From contig CAJXVS010000004.1 in NCBI GenBank assembly GCA_913061265.1, positions 248,001-312,000 of the forward strand: a stretch of 64,000 nucleotides of DNA, written 5' to 3'. Of the stretch, positions 17,657 through 26,831 are shown one piece after another. The first letter of the stretch is position 1. Every line of letters begins with the position of its first letter. Both the position numbers and the translations under genes were made by a program. The stretch is from an uncultured Halobacteriovorax sp. Its GTDB lineage: Bacteria > Bdellovibrionota > Bacteriovoracia > Bacteriovoracales > Bacteriovoracaceae. Below the pieces are notes generated by a model. That model was not told the DNA's origin and did not search any database. It was given only the letters and a program-made list of their open reading frames with translations.

Positions 17657-18817
17657 ATGAATCAATTAGCTGATCAAATTTCTGACACTCTAAGAAAATT
17701 TTTTAACGAAAAAGGTTCTGTTCACCTATCTGAGCCATCAATCGATAAAGTTGATATAGATGAAGTCGTTAAATGTCTTGAGTCAGGCTGGGTATCCTCC
17801 GCGGGTCCAGAAATTACGAAGTTCGAAGAATTACTTAAAGAGATGACTGGAGCAAAGTATTGCATTGCAACTGTAAATGGAACGGCTGCTCTTCACCTTT
17901 CAATGATCTGTAGCGGTTTAAAGCCTAACCAAGAGGTCCTTACTCCTGCTCTAACTTTTGTAGGGACTACAAATCCAATATTATACTCAAATGCCATTCC
18001 TCATTTTATTGAAAGCGAAGAAGACTCTCTTGGAATCGATGCTCAAAAACTTAAAAGTTATTTAAAGAAAATTGTATTAATAAAAAACGGTAAAACCTTT
18101 AATTCAACTACTGGTCGAGAACTCTTCGGCCTTATCTCAATGCACACTTTTGGGCTTGCCTCTAAAACCAAAGAAATTCTAGAAGTATGCGAAGAGTTTA
18201 ATTTAAAACTTATTGAGGACGCAGCAGAGGCCTTAGGTACCTATGACAATGGAAAACATGTGGGGCTTGCCGGCTCCGCAGGAATACTAAGCTTCAATGG
18301 CAATAAGGTGATAACAACTGGAGGCGGAGGGGCAGTCATCACGAATGATGAAGAAATTGCATCCAATGTTCGTCACCTATCGACAACTGCTAAGGTTCCT
18401 CATGCCTATGAATTTATTCATGATCAAATAGGCTATAATTACAGAATGCCTAATCTAAACGCCTCACTCGGCGTGGCACAAATGACAAAACTAAGTGATC
18501 ATCTCAAAAGTAAAAGAAGCCTTCATAGTAAATACGAAGATCTTTTTTTAGACATGAATGGGGTCACTTTAATTAGCGAATTAAAAGATACAAAATCAAA
18601 CTACTGGTTGAATGCAATCTTACTCGATGAGGAAAATATCGAATTGAGAAATAAGACCATCGAATCTTGTATTGCGAAAGGTATAATGGTTAGGCCTGTT
18701 TGGAAGTTACAATCTGAACTAGATGCTTTTAAAGCCTACCCTAAGATGGACCTCGAGGTAGCCACTTCACTTAGTAAGAGGATAATTAACCTTCCTAGCT
18801 CACCTGGTCTTATCTAA
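17657..18817 (+). CDS. legC: LegC-type sugar aminotransferase (DegT family)
   Basis: This 386-residue PLP enzyme aminates C4 of the LegB product. It shows NGTAALHLS at 74-82, EDAAEALG at 187-194 and the PLP lysine in FNGNKVITTGGGG (Lys217), the LegC-specific form of this motif. The N-terminal VHLSEPSIDKVDIDEVVKC block and the WVSSAGPEI stretch are also typical. It is directly downstream of legB, and its last 18 bases overlap the tail of the ABC transporter gene on the other strand. The acetyltransferase LegH that should act next is not obviously present. Confidence 0.92.
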   Translation: MNQLADQISDTLRKFFNEKGSVHLSEPSIDKVDIDEVVKCLESGWVSSAGPEITKFEELLKEMTGAKYCIATVNGTAALHLSMICSGLKPNQEVLTPALTFVGTTNPILYSNAIPHFIESEEDSLGIDAQKLKSYLKKIVLIKNGKTFNSTTGRELFGLISMHTFGLASKTKEILEVCEEFNLKLIEDAAEALGTYDNGKHVGLAGSAGILSFNGNKVITTGGGGAVITNDEEIASNVRHLSTTAKVPHAYEFIHDQIGYNYRMPNLNASLGVAQMTKLSDHLKSKRSLHSKYEDLFLDMNGVTLISELKDTKSNYWLNAILLDEENIELRNKTIESCIAKGIMVRPVWKLQSELDAFKAYPKMDLEVATSLSKRIINLPSSPGLI

Positions 18818-20524
18818 GAGTTTAACTTCACCATTTTGTATAGAGTAAATACTGTCTGCTATTTTATTGATTAGTTCTTGATGAGAGATAGCAACAACGA
18901 TCATTTCTTTAGATATTTTAGCGACTGTATTTAAAATTTCTTCTTCTGTTTTGGGATCTAGAGCTGTTGTAGACTCATCTAAAATTAAAATATCAGGATT
19001 CCTAACTAATGCTCTAGCAATTGAAAGTCTTTGCCTCTGCCCACCTGAGAGTTTTCCACCATGCTCTCCAACAATAGTGTCCATTCCATCAGGAAAAGAC
19101 TCAACAAATTCCCATGCTTCCGTTTTCTTTAGAGAGTTTTCAACATCTAGCCGGCTGATACCTTTGCTTCCAAGAGTGACATTCTCAAAGATACTATCAT
19201 GAAGTAGTGTGAGATCCTGTGGAACATAACCTATTCTAGATCTATAGCTACGAAGGTCTATTTCTGAAATTTCTAAATCGTTAATCAAGATCTGACCTGA
19301 TCTCGCTTTAAGCAGGCCAGTAAGTAAATCAATAATTGTCGTCTTCCCAGCCCCAGATTCACCATGAAGCAGAGATATCTGACCTTTCACAAAGCTTAAC
19401 TCAGCCTTATTGAGAATTTGTCTCTCACCATATGCAAATGATACATCTTTAAAGTTAATGAACTTAACTTCTTCAATTAGTTCACCACTTGTGGATTCTT
19501 CCCGAATAGACTCCGCGTCTTCAATTACAGAGTGAACAAAATGAAAGGGTGCTTGAGAGTTGGCGACACTCTGAGAGTATAGTTGTATAGCTGAGATCTT
19601 TTGAATCGCTCTATAAAAAACAAGGGCCAAAACAAGCAAGGATTCAAACTTCGTATTCATATAAGTTATTGCGAAGTATAGACCAACACATACAGTCACC
19701 GTTTGTATGGGCTCTTGGAGATTATTTAAGAAATAAGAGCTAAAGATTTGTTTATTTTTTGCAATTCGTTGCCCATTCATATCTTTAATCAAGATATTTT
19801 CTAAGTTCCCTTCCATTCCCATTGATTTAATCGGCTTAAGTCCTTTGATTCCATCAATTAAAATACTCATAAAACTCTGATTATGAATTGATTCATCCTC
19901 TGAAGCTTTCCGGCTCATTCGAATAAATCCTTTTAAAATCCATACAAAGAAGCCACCGGCTAAAACGGAGAACAAGGTAAGTTCTTTAGACACGCTGTAA
20001 GCAACAATTAAATATGAAAACATTTGGACAACAGATGAAACAATTTTCCCAAAGGCGAGATAACCAGTCGCTGCTCTTTCAGATTCAGTTCCTAATGCAG
20101 CAGAAAGTCTTCCCGATTTAGTATCTAATAGATGAGACCAATTAGCATTTAAGGTAGAGTTCACAATCTTCTTTCTTAAATCAATTATAATCCGATTGCT
20201 AGTGTACCCGACATAGAGCATAGAGAAGAAAGAGATAATAGACTTGATTATAATTATTGTAGAGATGAAGAAAAGTAGGACTCCTACAGTGGGCTCAAGG
20301 CTCATATAAGAGAATATTTTCTTTATAAAAAGAAAGTGAGCGCTTGTCTCATTAACTGCTTCTGGAGAAATGGCGAGACTAAGAAGAGGTAGTAAAGCAA
20401 CAAGCCCAATCCCTTCAACAACTCCAGACACAAAAAGACCAATTAAAACCAAAGCCGTTTCAGATTTATACTGTTTAGAGAAGTAAATCGTAGACTCGAG
20501 GCTATTCTTCAGGCTCTTAAACAA
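18800..20524 (-). CDS. ABC transporter, fused permease and ATPase (PglK/MsbA-like flippase candidate)
   Basis: The 574-residue half transporter has about six membrane segments in residues 20-310 and a nucleotide-binding domain from about 350. It has Walker A GESGAGKT (388-395), signature LSGGQRQR (492-499) and Walker B ILILDE (512-517). Its single-chain form and setting among glycan genes resemble PglK/WlaB, which flips undecaprenyl-linked oligosaccharide across the inner membrane. No Wzx gene is visible in the window, so this is the best flippase candidate, although a Wzy-type protein is also present. It follows the pyruvate kinase-sulfurylase fusion gene by 9 bases and is probably co-transcribed with it. 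Confidence 0.85.
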   Translation of the reverse strand: MFKSLKNSLESTIYFSKQYKSETALVLIGLFVSGVVEGIGLVALLPLLSLAISPEAVNETSAHFLFIKKIFSYMSLEPTVGVLLFFISTIIIIKSIISFFSMLYVGYTSNRIIIDLRKKIVNSTLNANWSHLLDTKSGRLSAALGTESERAATGYLAFGKIVSSVVQMFSYLIVAYSVSKELTLFSVLAGGFFVWILKGFIRMSRKASEDESIHNQSFMSILIDGIKGLKPIKSMGMEGNLENILIKDMNGQRIAKNKQIFSSYFLNNLQEPIQTVTVCVGLYFAITYMNTKFESLLVLALVFYRAIQKISAIQLYSQSVANSQAPFHFVHSVIEDAESIREESTSGELIEEVKFINFKDVSFAYGERQILNKAELSFVKGQISLLHGESGAGKTTIIDLLTGLLKARSGQILINDLEISEIDLRSYRSRIGYVPQDLTLLHDSIFENVTLGSKGISRLDVENSLKKTEAWEFVESFPDGMDTIVGEHGGKLSGGQRQRLSIARALVRNPDILILDESTTALDPKTEEEILNTVAKISKEMIVVAISHQELINKIADSIYSIQNGEVKLLDKTR

Positions 20525-20533
20525 TGCAATCCC

Positions 20534-22720
20534 CTAACAAAAGATATCTTTATTCTCGTTTTTTAAATCTCTTAACCCAGACCAAATAATATCACGTACT
20601 AACCATTCTGGTACTTCTGAATTTGAATCAATCCGCCCTCGTAGCTCTGTTCCGCTAATTCTTCGGTATTTGGAGAGATTATCTTCATCAATCTCTTCAA
20701 AACGCCCCTTTTCTTCTAAAAAGGCTACCTCTTTAAAAAAGAGTGGCTTGATAACAAGGTCTTCTGAGTTTTCTTTAAAGAATTCTTCGACATTAATCCC
20801 CTTATAAAACTCTCCAACACCAGCATGATCTCTACCTATAATAAAATAATTACAGCCCATATTTTGACGACAAATAGCAGTAAACAAAGCTTCTCTTGGG
20901 CCTGCGTACCTAGGATAGATAACGAGTGGCGAGAGTATGGATTTATTCTTAGGAAGAAAACCAAAGTTAATAAGCTCCTGATAAGATCGAATAATTGGCT
21001 CAGGGAGAAAATCACCCGCCTTCTTCGGTCCTATAACAGGAGAAAGTAGTAATCCATCCGCATTCACTCTTTCGAGAGCCTTCTTTTGAATAAACTCATG
21101 CCCAAGGTGAGGAACATTCCTCGTATGAAAGCCAACGACATTTACCCAACCCTTCTTATTTAAAACAAACCGCGACTCTCTTGGAGTCATTGTAACATTA
21201 TCAAATTCAGAAACCTTCTTAGCTAGAAGTGATACTTTTCCTGATAGACAAAACCTGCCTCTTTCAAAAAGCCTTTTTACACCAGGATGTGAATCATCGT
21301 CGGTTCCGTACCATTTTTTGGCCACTTCATTCAAATCAATTTGATAGCTTTCTTTTAGATCTATATAAGAATGAACCCTTCCTTCATATTTAAAATAGAG
21401 CCTCTCTCCATTCTTCGATCCCTTGAAAACCTTTTCTTCTACCTGAAGTAGCATTGGCATAGGCCACGACACTCCATTAGGCATCTTTAAGTCACTCAAT
21501 ACGCTTTCTAGCTCACTCTTTGTAAAAAACCCTTCGATGGGAGAATAAACTCCTGTACAGATTTGCTCTACATCAATTGCATCTTCTTCACTTATCTCTA
21601 TAGCGTTTGATAGATCGAGATCCTTAATACTTAATTTTTCAGGGTTAAGAGACTCAATAAGCTTTCCACCATGAGGGCTAGGTAAGAATGAGATGGCTTC
21701 ATCGAAGAAATACTTAAATGAACCTTCGGTCCCACCTTGATTTTTATATTCTTCAATAACTTTGATAACAAAAGAAACAACCTGAAGAGGATATTTACCG
21801 ACAGCGGTTTCAGCAGCAAGCACTAAGCCATTTGCTCCTTCAGTTAAAGCTTTATAAATATCATTGGCCTCTGCTCTCGTCGGCGAAGGAGACTCAATCA
21901 TAGATTCAAGTAAATTAGTTGCGATGTTAACAGGAGTTTTAAGTCTTTTAGCAGTTTCAATAATTCGCGTTTGAATTTTTGGAATACGCTCTATTGAAAC
22001 TTCTCGTGATAAATCACCTCTATCAATTAAGATTTCATCTGACATTTCAGTGATACTATCTAGGTTCTCTATTCCGCTTTTACATTCGATCTTTGAAATG
22101 ATTTTTATATCTTTACCAAGAATTTCTCTAAGATTGGTTACATCTTCTTTTAGATGGGCAAAAGAGAGTGCGACATATTCAATATTCAATTCTTTGGCGA
22201 TCTCAAAAGCTTGAAGATCTTTTTCAGAATAAGCTGGTAGAGGAAAGTCTCTTTCTATAGTGACCGCTTTGTTTTCCCCAATTTTTCCACCGTTAAGGAT
22301 CTGAATTGTGGCTCCCTCGCTATCCTTAGAAATAACCCTAGAAAGAACAGAGTTAAAATCGATACTAATAAAGTCACCAACAACAAGATCATCGACCACT
22401 GTACTAGGTACTAAATTAATAGCTACATAATCTCCAGGAACCTTTTTCTTCGATATCCTTAAGTAAGAGTTGTCATTGACGTTTATTGTTCCAGTACTAA
22501 TTTTTGATGTTCTTACTTGAGCCCCTTCAGAGTCAAAACAAATAGGAACATGTTTAGTAGAGCTTTTTCTAATATGGGCAACAAGTGTGCGAAGGTCTTT
22601 AACATCTGTGTGGGATAAGTTAATTCTAAATAAACTAACACCCATTTCACTAAGCTGAGATATAACACCTTGCCCAAAGGAAGATGGCCCTAAAGTAACT
22701 AAAATACCTGTATCTTTCAC
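20534..22720 (-). CDS. Fusion of a pyruvate kinase catalytic core and ATP sulfurylase
   Basis: The 728-residue protein joins two enzymes. Residues 1-325 are the pyruvate kinase A and B domains: RINLSH (Arg32, Asn34, Ser36), DSEGAQVRT (Asp63), SKIE (Lys210, Glu212), RGD (Asp236), ATN (Thr268) and LESMIESPSPTRAEANDI (271-288). The known catalytic and metal ligands appear kept, but the usual DTKGPEIRT is changed and the C-terminal regulatory domain is missing. Residues about 345-728 are a Sat-type ATP sulfurylase: YSPIEGFF, FHTRNVPHLGHE with His538 and His541, YAGPREALF (605-613), GRDHAGVG (629-636) and ISGTELR (688-694). The sulfurylase makes APS from ATP and sulfate. APS kinase and a sulfotransferase are encoded 10 kb away. 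The kinase part may regenerate ATP; this is inference. Confidence 0.93.
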   Translation of the reverse strand: MKDTGILVTLGPSSFGQGVISQLSEMGVSLFRINLSHTDVKDLRTLVAHIRKSSTKHVPICFDSEGAQVRTSKISTGTINVNDNSYLRISKKKVPGDYVAINLVPSTVVDDLVVGDFISIDFNSVLSRVISKDSEGATIQILNGGKIGENKAVTIERDFPLPAYSEKDLQAFEIAKELNIEYVALSFAHLKEDVTNLREILGKDIKIISKIECKSGIENLDSITEMSDEILIDRGDLSREVSIERIPKIQTRIIETAKRLKTPVNIATNLLESMIESPSPTRAEANDIYKALTEGANGLVLAAETAVGKYPLQVVSFVIKVIEEYKNQGGTEGSFKYFFDEAISFLPSPHGGKLIESLNPEKLSIKDLDLSNAIEISEEDAIDVEQICTGVYSPIEGFFTKSELESVLSDLKMPNGVSWPMPMLLQVEEKVFKGSKNGERLYFKYEGRVHSYIDLKESYQIDLNEVAKKWYGTDDDSHPGVKRLFERGRFCLSGKVSLLAKKVSEFDNVTMTPRESRFVLNKKGWVNVVGFHTRNVPHLGHEFIQKKALERVNADGLLLSPVIGPKKAGDFLPEPIIRSYQELINFGFLPKNKSILSPLVIYPRYAGPREALFTAICRQNMGCNYFIIGRDHAGVGEFYKGINVEEFFKENSEDLVIKPLFFKEVAFLEEKGRFEEIDEDNLSKYRRISGTELRGRIDSNSEVPEWLVRDIIWSGLRDLKNENKDIFC

Positions 22721-22846
22721 TGTAACCTCTATTCAATAAGTTTAGATGAAAGACAAATTAGCATTTTCTTATTTTTTTGCCTATCAAAATACGATTTTTT
22801 GGCCTGAAGCTATGGGCTATAGAGACGGTTTAACAAGCGTAGGGTT

Positions 22847-23902
22847 TCAAAACCAAGAGGGATCTTTTTTTCCTATAAAGCTTTGATTTTCTGTTAAGTC
22901 TGATTCAGAAACACCATCGATAAAAATCTCCTCAAGGTAGCGAAAAGCCATTCCACTGGAAAAAGAAAGGTTTGAATCTAATTCTTGCTTTAAAAGAACA
23001 TTTCTTAGGTACATGTCCGGCTCGTTAAAACCAAAATAGGCCCTAACTGCTGTTGTTCCTGAGAACCTTGGATTGATTTCAAAAGGCACAGGCTTATTTT
23101 CTTTATTGATCATTAGTTGAATATTTATACTGCCTACAAAGTTAAGCTTCTTACCTAGACTAATAAGATCATCTTTTATTTCATCGAATTGCTTAACCTC
23201 TACGACCCAAGAGTTTCCTGAACGTAAAGTACGTTTGGCGGTAAAGGGGCCTATGACCTCACCTTTAACTGTTTTAAAAATACTGCAGGTGTATTCATTC
23301 TGTAAGGTATTTGCAGGGCTATTAATAAGCTCTTGAATCATTGGCATTGAAACTCTTGGGAAATACCTTTCGAGCTTTTCCTTACTATCAACGATATAAA
23401 CATCTCTATTAGATGTACCTTTTCTAGGTTTTAAGACTAAAGGATAGCCTAACTCTTTTGCATTTTTAAGCGCTGTTTCAAGATTGTCTGGAGAAAAACT
23501 ATTGGCAAAAGGAAGGTCATTAGCTTTTAAGAATTCATATGTTTTAAATTTATCATGACCCATTTCAATAACGCTTAAATCATGGACAACGATGTGGCAG
23601 GAGGTTTCTTTTTCTATAGCTTCTTTGTTTTCGCAAAAGAACTCTAGCTCAAACTCTGAACCAATCATTAGGACATCTATTTTTTTACTTTTCAAAAGGT
23701 CTATAATTTCAACTAGAGATCCATCGTCTTCCATTTTTGGAATCTGCATATTCTCATCAGTTACGTAAAGACCGGCGTGAAATGGAGAGATATCTGCAGC
23801 GATTATCGTAAGGTTTAGCTCTGATTTCTGAAGAGATTTTATAATCCCTTGACCAACACCGCTACCCGCTCCAGTTACACATACTCTAATATTTTTATTC
23901 AT
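22847..23902 (-). CDS. ATP-grasp family protein (carbamoyl-phosphate synthase L-like)
   Basis: The 351-residue protein opens with a Rossmann-like VTGAGSGVGQGIIKSL pre-ATP-grasp domain. An ATP-grasp fold follows: LGYPLVLKPRKGTSNRDVYIV binds ATP, and the metal site lies in VPFEINPRFSGTTAVRAYFG. Such enzymes join a carboxylate to an amine or thiol via an acyl phosphate. It is 3 bases downstream of the PHP gene, in the same run as LegI and LegG. The pair recurs, as I remember it, in nonulosonic-acid and glycan clusters, but I know of no assigned reaction. An amino-acid or acyl ligation onto the glycan is possible. Confidence 0.75.
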   Translation of the reverse strand: MNKNIRVCVTGAGSGVGQGIIKSLQKSELNLTIIAADISPFHAGLYVTDENMQIPKMEDDGSLVEIIDLLKSKKIDVLMIGSEFELEFFCENKEAIEKETSCHIVVHDLSVIEMGHDKFKTYEFLKANDLPFANSFSPDNLETALKNAKELGYPLVLKPRKGTSNRDVYIVDSKEKLERYFPRVSMPMIQELINSPANTLQNEYTCSIFKTVKGEVIGPFTAKRTLRSGNSWVVEVKQFDEIKDDLISLGKKLNFVGSINIQLMINKENKPVPFEINPRFSGTTAVRAYFGFNEPDMYLRNVLLKQELDSNLSFSSGMAFRYLEEIFIDGVSESDLTENQSFIGKKDPSWF

Positions 23903-23905
23903 TTA

Positions 23906-24604
23906 CTAAGCCTTTAGCTTTCTCTTGATTTCACCAACTTCACTTACCTTATGTGCATTTGAGCCTAAAGAGATTGGGGCCCCTAGCTCATTACACCACA
24001 GAAGAAATTCATCTATACGGTCGTGATACCTAGAGTTTAATTCAAAAGCTACATTGGTAGCAGCACACTTTTTGATTAATTCTTTAATCATGTTATCAGT
24101 TGGATTTTGAGAGAACCTACGATAGCTCATTCCAAATGGATGCCCTAATATATCAACATCAGGATTATCTAAGACAGCCATGGATAATTTGAATTCAGTT
24201 TCTACAGCTATTAATGGATCGGTATCGCGAAAGTCTTTAACATTTCCCTTCTCGCCTGGGAATCTATGAACACTTGCCATGACCAGGTCACAGCTATCGA
24301 TTATAACTTTGGTCGCGTCAATGTTTCCTTCAAAATCTAAAACCTTAACTTCACAACCAACATATGATTTGCATTTCTCAGTAGGTAAAGATCTAATCTC
24401 TTCAGCAAATTTTGGAAACCAATCTTCACTTTGTTGTCTGGCATGTTCGCTAAAGAGTATAAACTTTAAGTCATTCTCTAGTGCGGCATTATACATTTCA
24501 AGACTAGAGTTTGCTCCGTCCGTCCATGTCGTATGTAAATGAAAGTCGAAACTATATTCGCCACTAACAATATCGTTTTGACGCTCTTTTAATATTTTTT
24601 TGAT
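23906..24604 (-). CDS. PHP-domain metal-dependent phosphoesterase with a possible non-canonical ATC start
   Basis: The protein belongs to the PHP family (HisK/PolX-like metallo-phosphoesterases). The first in-frame ATG is at 24496, but translation from there would miss the metal-binding FHLHTTWTDG motif, which lies in the same open frame just upstream (about residues 21-30). Other ligands are visible in FSEHARQ, GCEVK, ASVHRF, GHPFG and SNAHK. The frame is open to 24607 and contains no ATG, GTG or TTG above 24496. An ATC at 24602-24604 sits 7 bases after the AAAAGGA sequence that follows the legI stop, giving 232 residues. Either a rare start codon is used or the assembly has a base error. 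Function in the glycan pathway is unknown; a phosphatase step is plausible. Confidence 0.75.
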   Translation of the reverse strand: MKKILKERQNDIVSGEYSFDFHLHTTWTDGANSSLEMYNAALENDLKFILFSEHARQQSEDWFPKFAEEIRSLPTEKCKSYVGCEVKVLDFEGNIDATKVIIDSCDLVMASVHRFPGEKGNVKDFRDTDPLIAVETEFKLSMAVLDNPDVDILGHPFGMSYRRFSQNPTDNMIKELIKKCAATNVAFELNSRYHDRIDEFLLWCNELGAPISLGSNAHKVSEVGEIKRKLKA

Positions 24605-24618
24605 TTTTCAATCCTTTT
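24602..24618 (-). promoter_or_regulatory. Shine-Dalgarno AAAAGGA with ATC as candidate start of the PHP gene
   Basis: Directly after the legI stop codon (24619-24621) the minus strand reads AAAAGGA (24618-24612), then TTGAAAA, then ATC in the PHP frame. The spacing of 7 bases is ideal for ATC. The TTG that touches the Shine-Dalgarno sequence is in another frame and runs into a stop after 15 codons. So the ribosome site points to ATC as start, unless the base is a sequencing error for ATG. Confidence 0.45.
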
Positions 24619-25689
24619 CTACAAATTAATAAAGTCATCGAGCTTATAAGTTTTTTTAGATTCTTTACCAATAAGATCGAAGTAGTTTTCAGGCCCTAGC
24701 CCTGTACCTGGTCGTTTTAATTTTAGATTCTCTTCAGTAAAGACTTCGCCTTCAGAAATATCACCACCTGCAACAATGCTTCTTCTAACTAAAGCGGCTG
24801 TTTCAAGTTCTCCATGAGATGGTATTTTCTCGCTTCTGCCGAGCATCTCTTCTGTTTTCTTTATATTAATAACTAAGTCTTTTAAGTCTTGAGGATTAAG
24901 CGAAGCCTTATGATCTGGACCAGGTAAGTCGTTATCTAGGGTAAAGTGTTTCTCTACGATAGTAGCACCTTTAGAGACAGCAATACATGAAGCCAAGAAA
25001 CCTTTTGAATGGTCCGAGTAACCAACATCAACCCTAAAGGCTTTTTGCATGGTTTCAATAACATTTAAATTGAGTTCATCATAGGGAGCTGGATAATTAG
25101 TCGTGCAGTGTAAGATCGTAACTTTTTCTTTAAGCAGATCTTGCCCTTCTGCAGTACAGAAAGCTTTAGTAAAGTTTTCGTATGAAGGCTCATCCCCATT
25201 ATTTAGATAACCAAAAACAAGAATTTCAAGAGCTGTCTGAATATCTTTAAGAGTACTCATTCCTGTAGATAAAATAACTGGTTTTTGAGATTTACCTGCA
25301 TTTAAAAGCAATAACGGGTTTGTAATCTCTCCACTTGCGATCTTAATTCGGCTCATTTTGAGATCTAATAAGAACTCTAAACTTTGCAAATCAAAAGGAG
25401 TTGAAAGAACTTCGATTCCTTTTGAACGACCGTACTCAAAGAGTTCTCTTTTTTGATCGAATGATAATTGTAGTTTCTGAATCATCTCTAGTTGAGACTC
25501 ATCAGATCCCGTTTGTTCAATTTGATATCCACATTTTGGAGTGTCTTTGGCTATAACTTCCTCAGAGAGAAAGGTCTGAAACTTCACGGCGTGGGCACCA
25601 GATTCAATAGCAACATCAATCAACTGTTTTGCCATATCAAATGATCCGTTATGATTTACTCCAGCTTCAGCAATAATATAAGTTTTCAT
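24619..25689 (-). CDS. legI: Legionaminic/N-acetylneuraminic acid synthase, NeuB family with SAF domain
   Basis: This 356-residue enzyme condenses phosphoenolpyruvate with a 6-deoxy-mannosamine-type hexose to form a nine-carbon nonulosonic acid. The TIM barrel shows AEAGVNHNG (7-15), VKFQTF (35-40), STGMSTL, VGYSDHSKG and EKHFTLD. The C-terminal SAF (antifreeze-like) domain covers roughly 295-356 (RSIVAGGDISEGEVF, LKRPGTGL). It follows legG by 11 bases. With LegB, LegC, LegG and LegF elsewhere in the window this most likely makes a legionaminic-type acid. NeuB proper (sialic acid) cannot be excluded from sequence alone, but the 6-deoxy pathway genes argue against it. Confidence 0.92.
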   Translation of the reverse strand: MKTYIIAEAGVNHNGSFDMAKQLIDVAIESGAHAVKFQTFLSEEVIAKDTPKCGYQIEQTGSDESQLEMIQKLQLSFDQKRELFEYGRSKGIEVLSTPFDLQSLEFLLDLKMSRIKIASGEITNPLLLLNAGKSQKPVILSTGMSTLKDIQTALEILVFGYLNNGDEPSYENFTKAFCTAEGQDLLKEKVTILHCTTNYPAPYDELNLNVIETMQKAFRVDVGYSDHSKGFLASCIAVSKGATIVEKHFTLDNDLPGPDHKASLNPQDLKDLVINIKKTEEMLGRSEKIPSHGELETAALVRRSIVAGGDISEGEVFTEENLKLKRPGTGLGPENYFDLIGKESKKTYKLDDFINL

Positions 25690-25700
25690 TTAAACACCTT

Positions 25701-26831
25701 TTAGTTTTCAAAAAATCTTTTTCTCAACAAAGTATTAAAGTCTTTAATACCATTTAATATGGAAATCATCTTCTCTGATGTCTCTCCATCTCCATATGGA
25801 TTGATAGCTTTAGAGCAGTCAAGAGATAGTGCTCTTTCTATCGCATTCGTAATCCCAACCTCAGACTCATCACACTGAATGACTGACTCGGCTAGAATCC
25901 GGCCCTTTTGCCTATCCCCAATATTAACTGTTGGAACTTTAAATGAAGGAACTTCATACAAGCCGCTTGATGAGTTTCCGATAACAACATCGCAAGCTTT
26001 AATCATGCTAAAGTAGCGCTGCGTTCCTAAAGACTTAAAGCCAAAAGCATTACTCTTATTTTTTATAAATTCATCTAATAATTTAAAGATTCTCTCTCCG
26101 CCTTTATCCGCATTTGGGTAAGTGAAATAGAAATTTGTATCTTCAAGTTTATCTAAGGAGCTTAATAAGTTATCAAAAGCTAAGTTATCAGAATAATTAG
26201 TTTCAGGATGATAGGTGATGAGAAAGTTTTTTTTCCCAAAACTGATTCCCAAGTTTTCCTCTAGTTCGCTAGTCGTCATAAAGTTAGTCTGAAGTATATT
26301 CTCTACACCCAGACTCCCTACGTTAAAGACTAAATTCGAGTCTTCGCCCATTTGAATAACACGCTTCTTAGCTTCTTCGTTTGTTGTGAAGTGAATATGC
26401 GATAGTTTAGTTAAACAATGTCTAATCGCATCATCATAAGCGCCTTCAGTGATATCGCCGCCAGCAATATGAACTATAGGCAAGCTATTGATATGAGCAG
26501 CTTGAGTTACGCCAAGTATTTCAAAGCGGTCACCTAGAACGACAGCAACGTCAGGCCTGTTCTTTAGGAAGTAATCTCCAAACTTAGAAACAGCTTGGCC
26601 CATTGAGCTTGTGATATTATGGTCTCTATTTATACCTATATTGATGCGCTCTGCAATAGAAAAACCATCTTCAGAAATCTCGTCGACTGTATTTCCGAAG
26701 TCCTCTGATAGGTGCATGCCTGTGACAATAATTTTTAAATCAAATTGAGTTGAACTATGCAGTGCACTGATTAATGGACGAAGAATTCCATAATCTGCCC
26801 TAGTACTTGTAATTATCGCGATTTTTTTCAT
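25701..26831 (-). CDS. legG: Hydrolysing NDP-sugar 2-epimerase (LegG/NeuC family)
   Basis: This 376-residue enzyme removes the nucleotide while inverting C2, giving the free 2,4-diacetamido-mannose-type sugar that LegI uses. It shows the family start IITSTRADYGILRP, IHIAGGDITEGAYDDAIRH-like spacing (here split around VHIAGGDITEG), and GNSSSGLYEVPSFKVPTVNIGDRQ. It is the first gene of the minus-strand run legG-legI-PHP-ATP-grasp. NeuC of the sialic acid route is the alternative. A non-hydrolysing WbpI-type epimerase is unlikely, given this NeuC-like pattern. Confidence 0.92.
   Translation of the reverse strand: MKKIAIITSTRADYGILRPLISALHSSTQFDLKIIVTGMHLSEDFGNTVDEISEDGFSIAERINIGINRDHNITSSMGQAVSKFGDYFLKNRPDVAVVLGDRFEILGVTQAAHINSLPIVHIAGGDITEGAYDDAIRHCLTKLSHIHFTTNEEAKKRVIQMGEDSNLVFNVGSLGVENILQTNFMTTSELEENLGISFGKKNFLITYHPETNYSDNLAFDNLLSSLDKLEDTNFYFTYPNADKGGERIFKLLDEFIKNKSNAFGFKSLGTQRYFSMIKACDVVIGNSSSGLYEVPSFKVPTVNIGDRQKGRILAESVIQCDESEVGITNAIERALSLDCSKAINPYGDGETSEKMISILNGIKDFNTLLRKRFFEN

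Noticed and set aside
20534-22720. Housekeeping glycolytic pyruvate kinase
   Set aside because: The C-terminal regulatory domain is replaced by ATP sulfurylase, and the gene is co-oriented with a flippase-like ABC transporter in a glycan locus.
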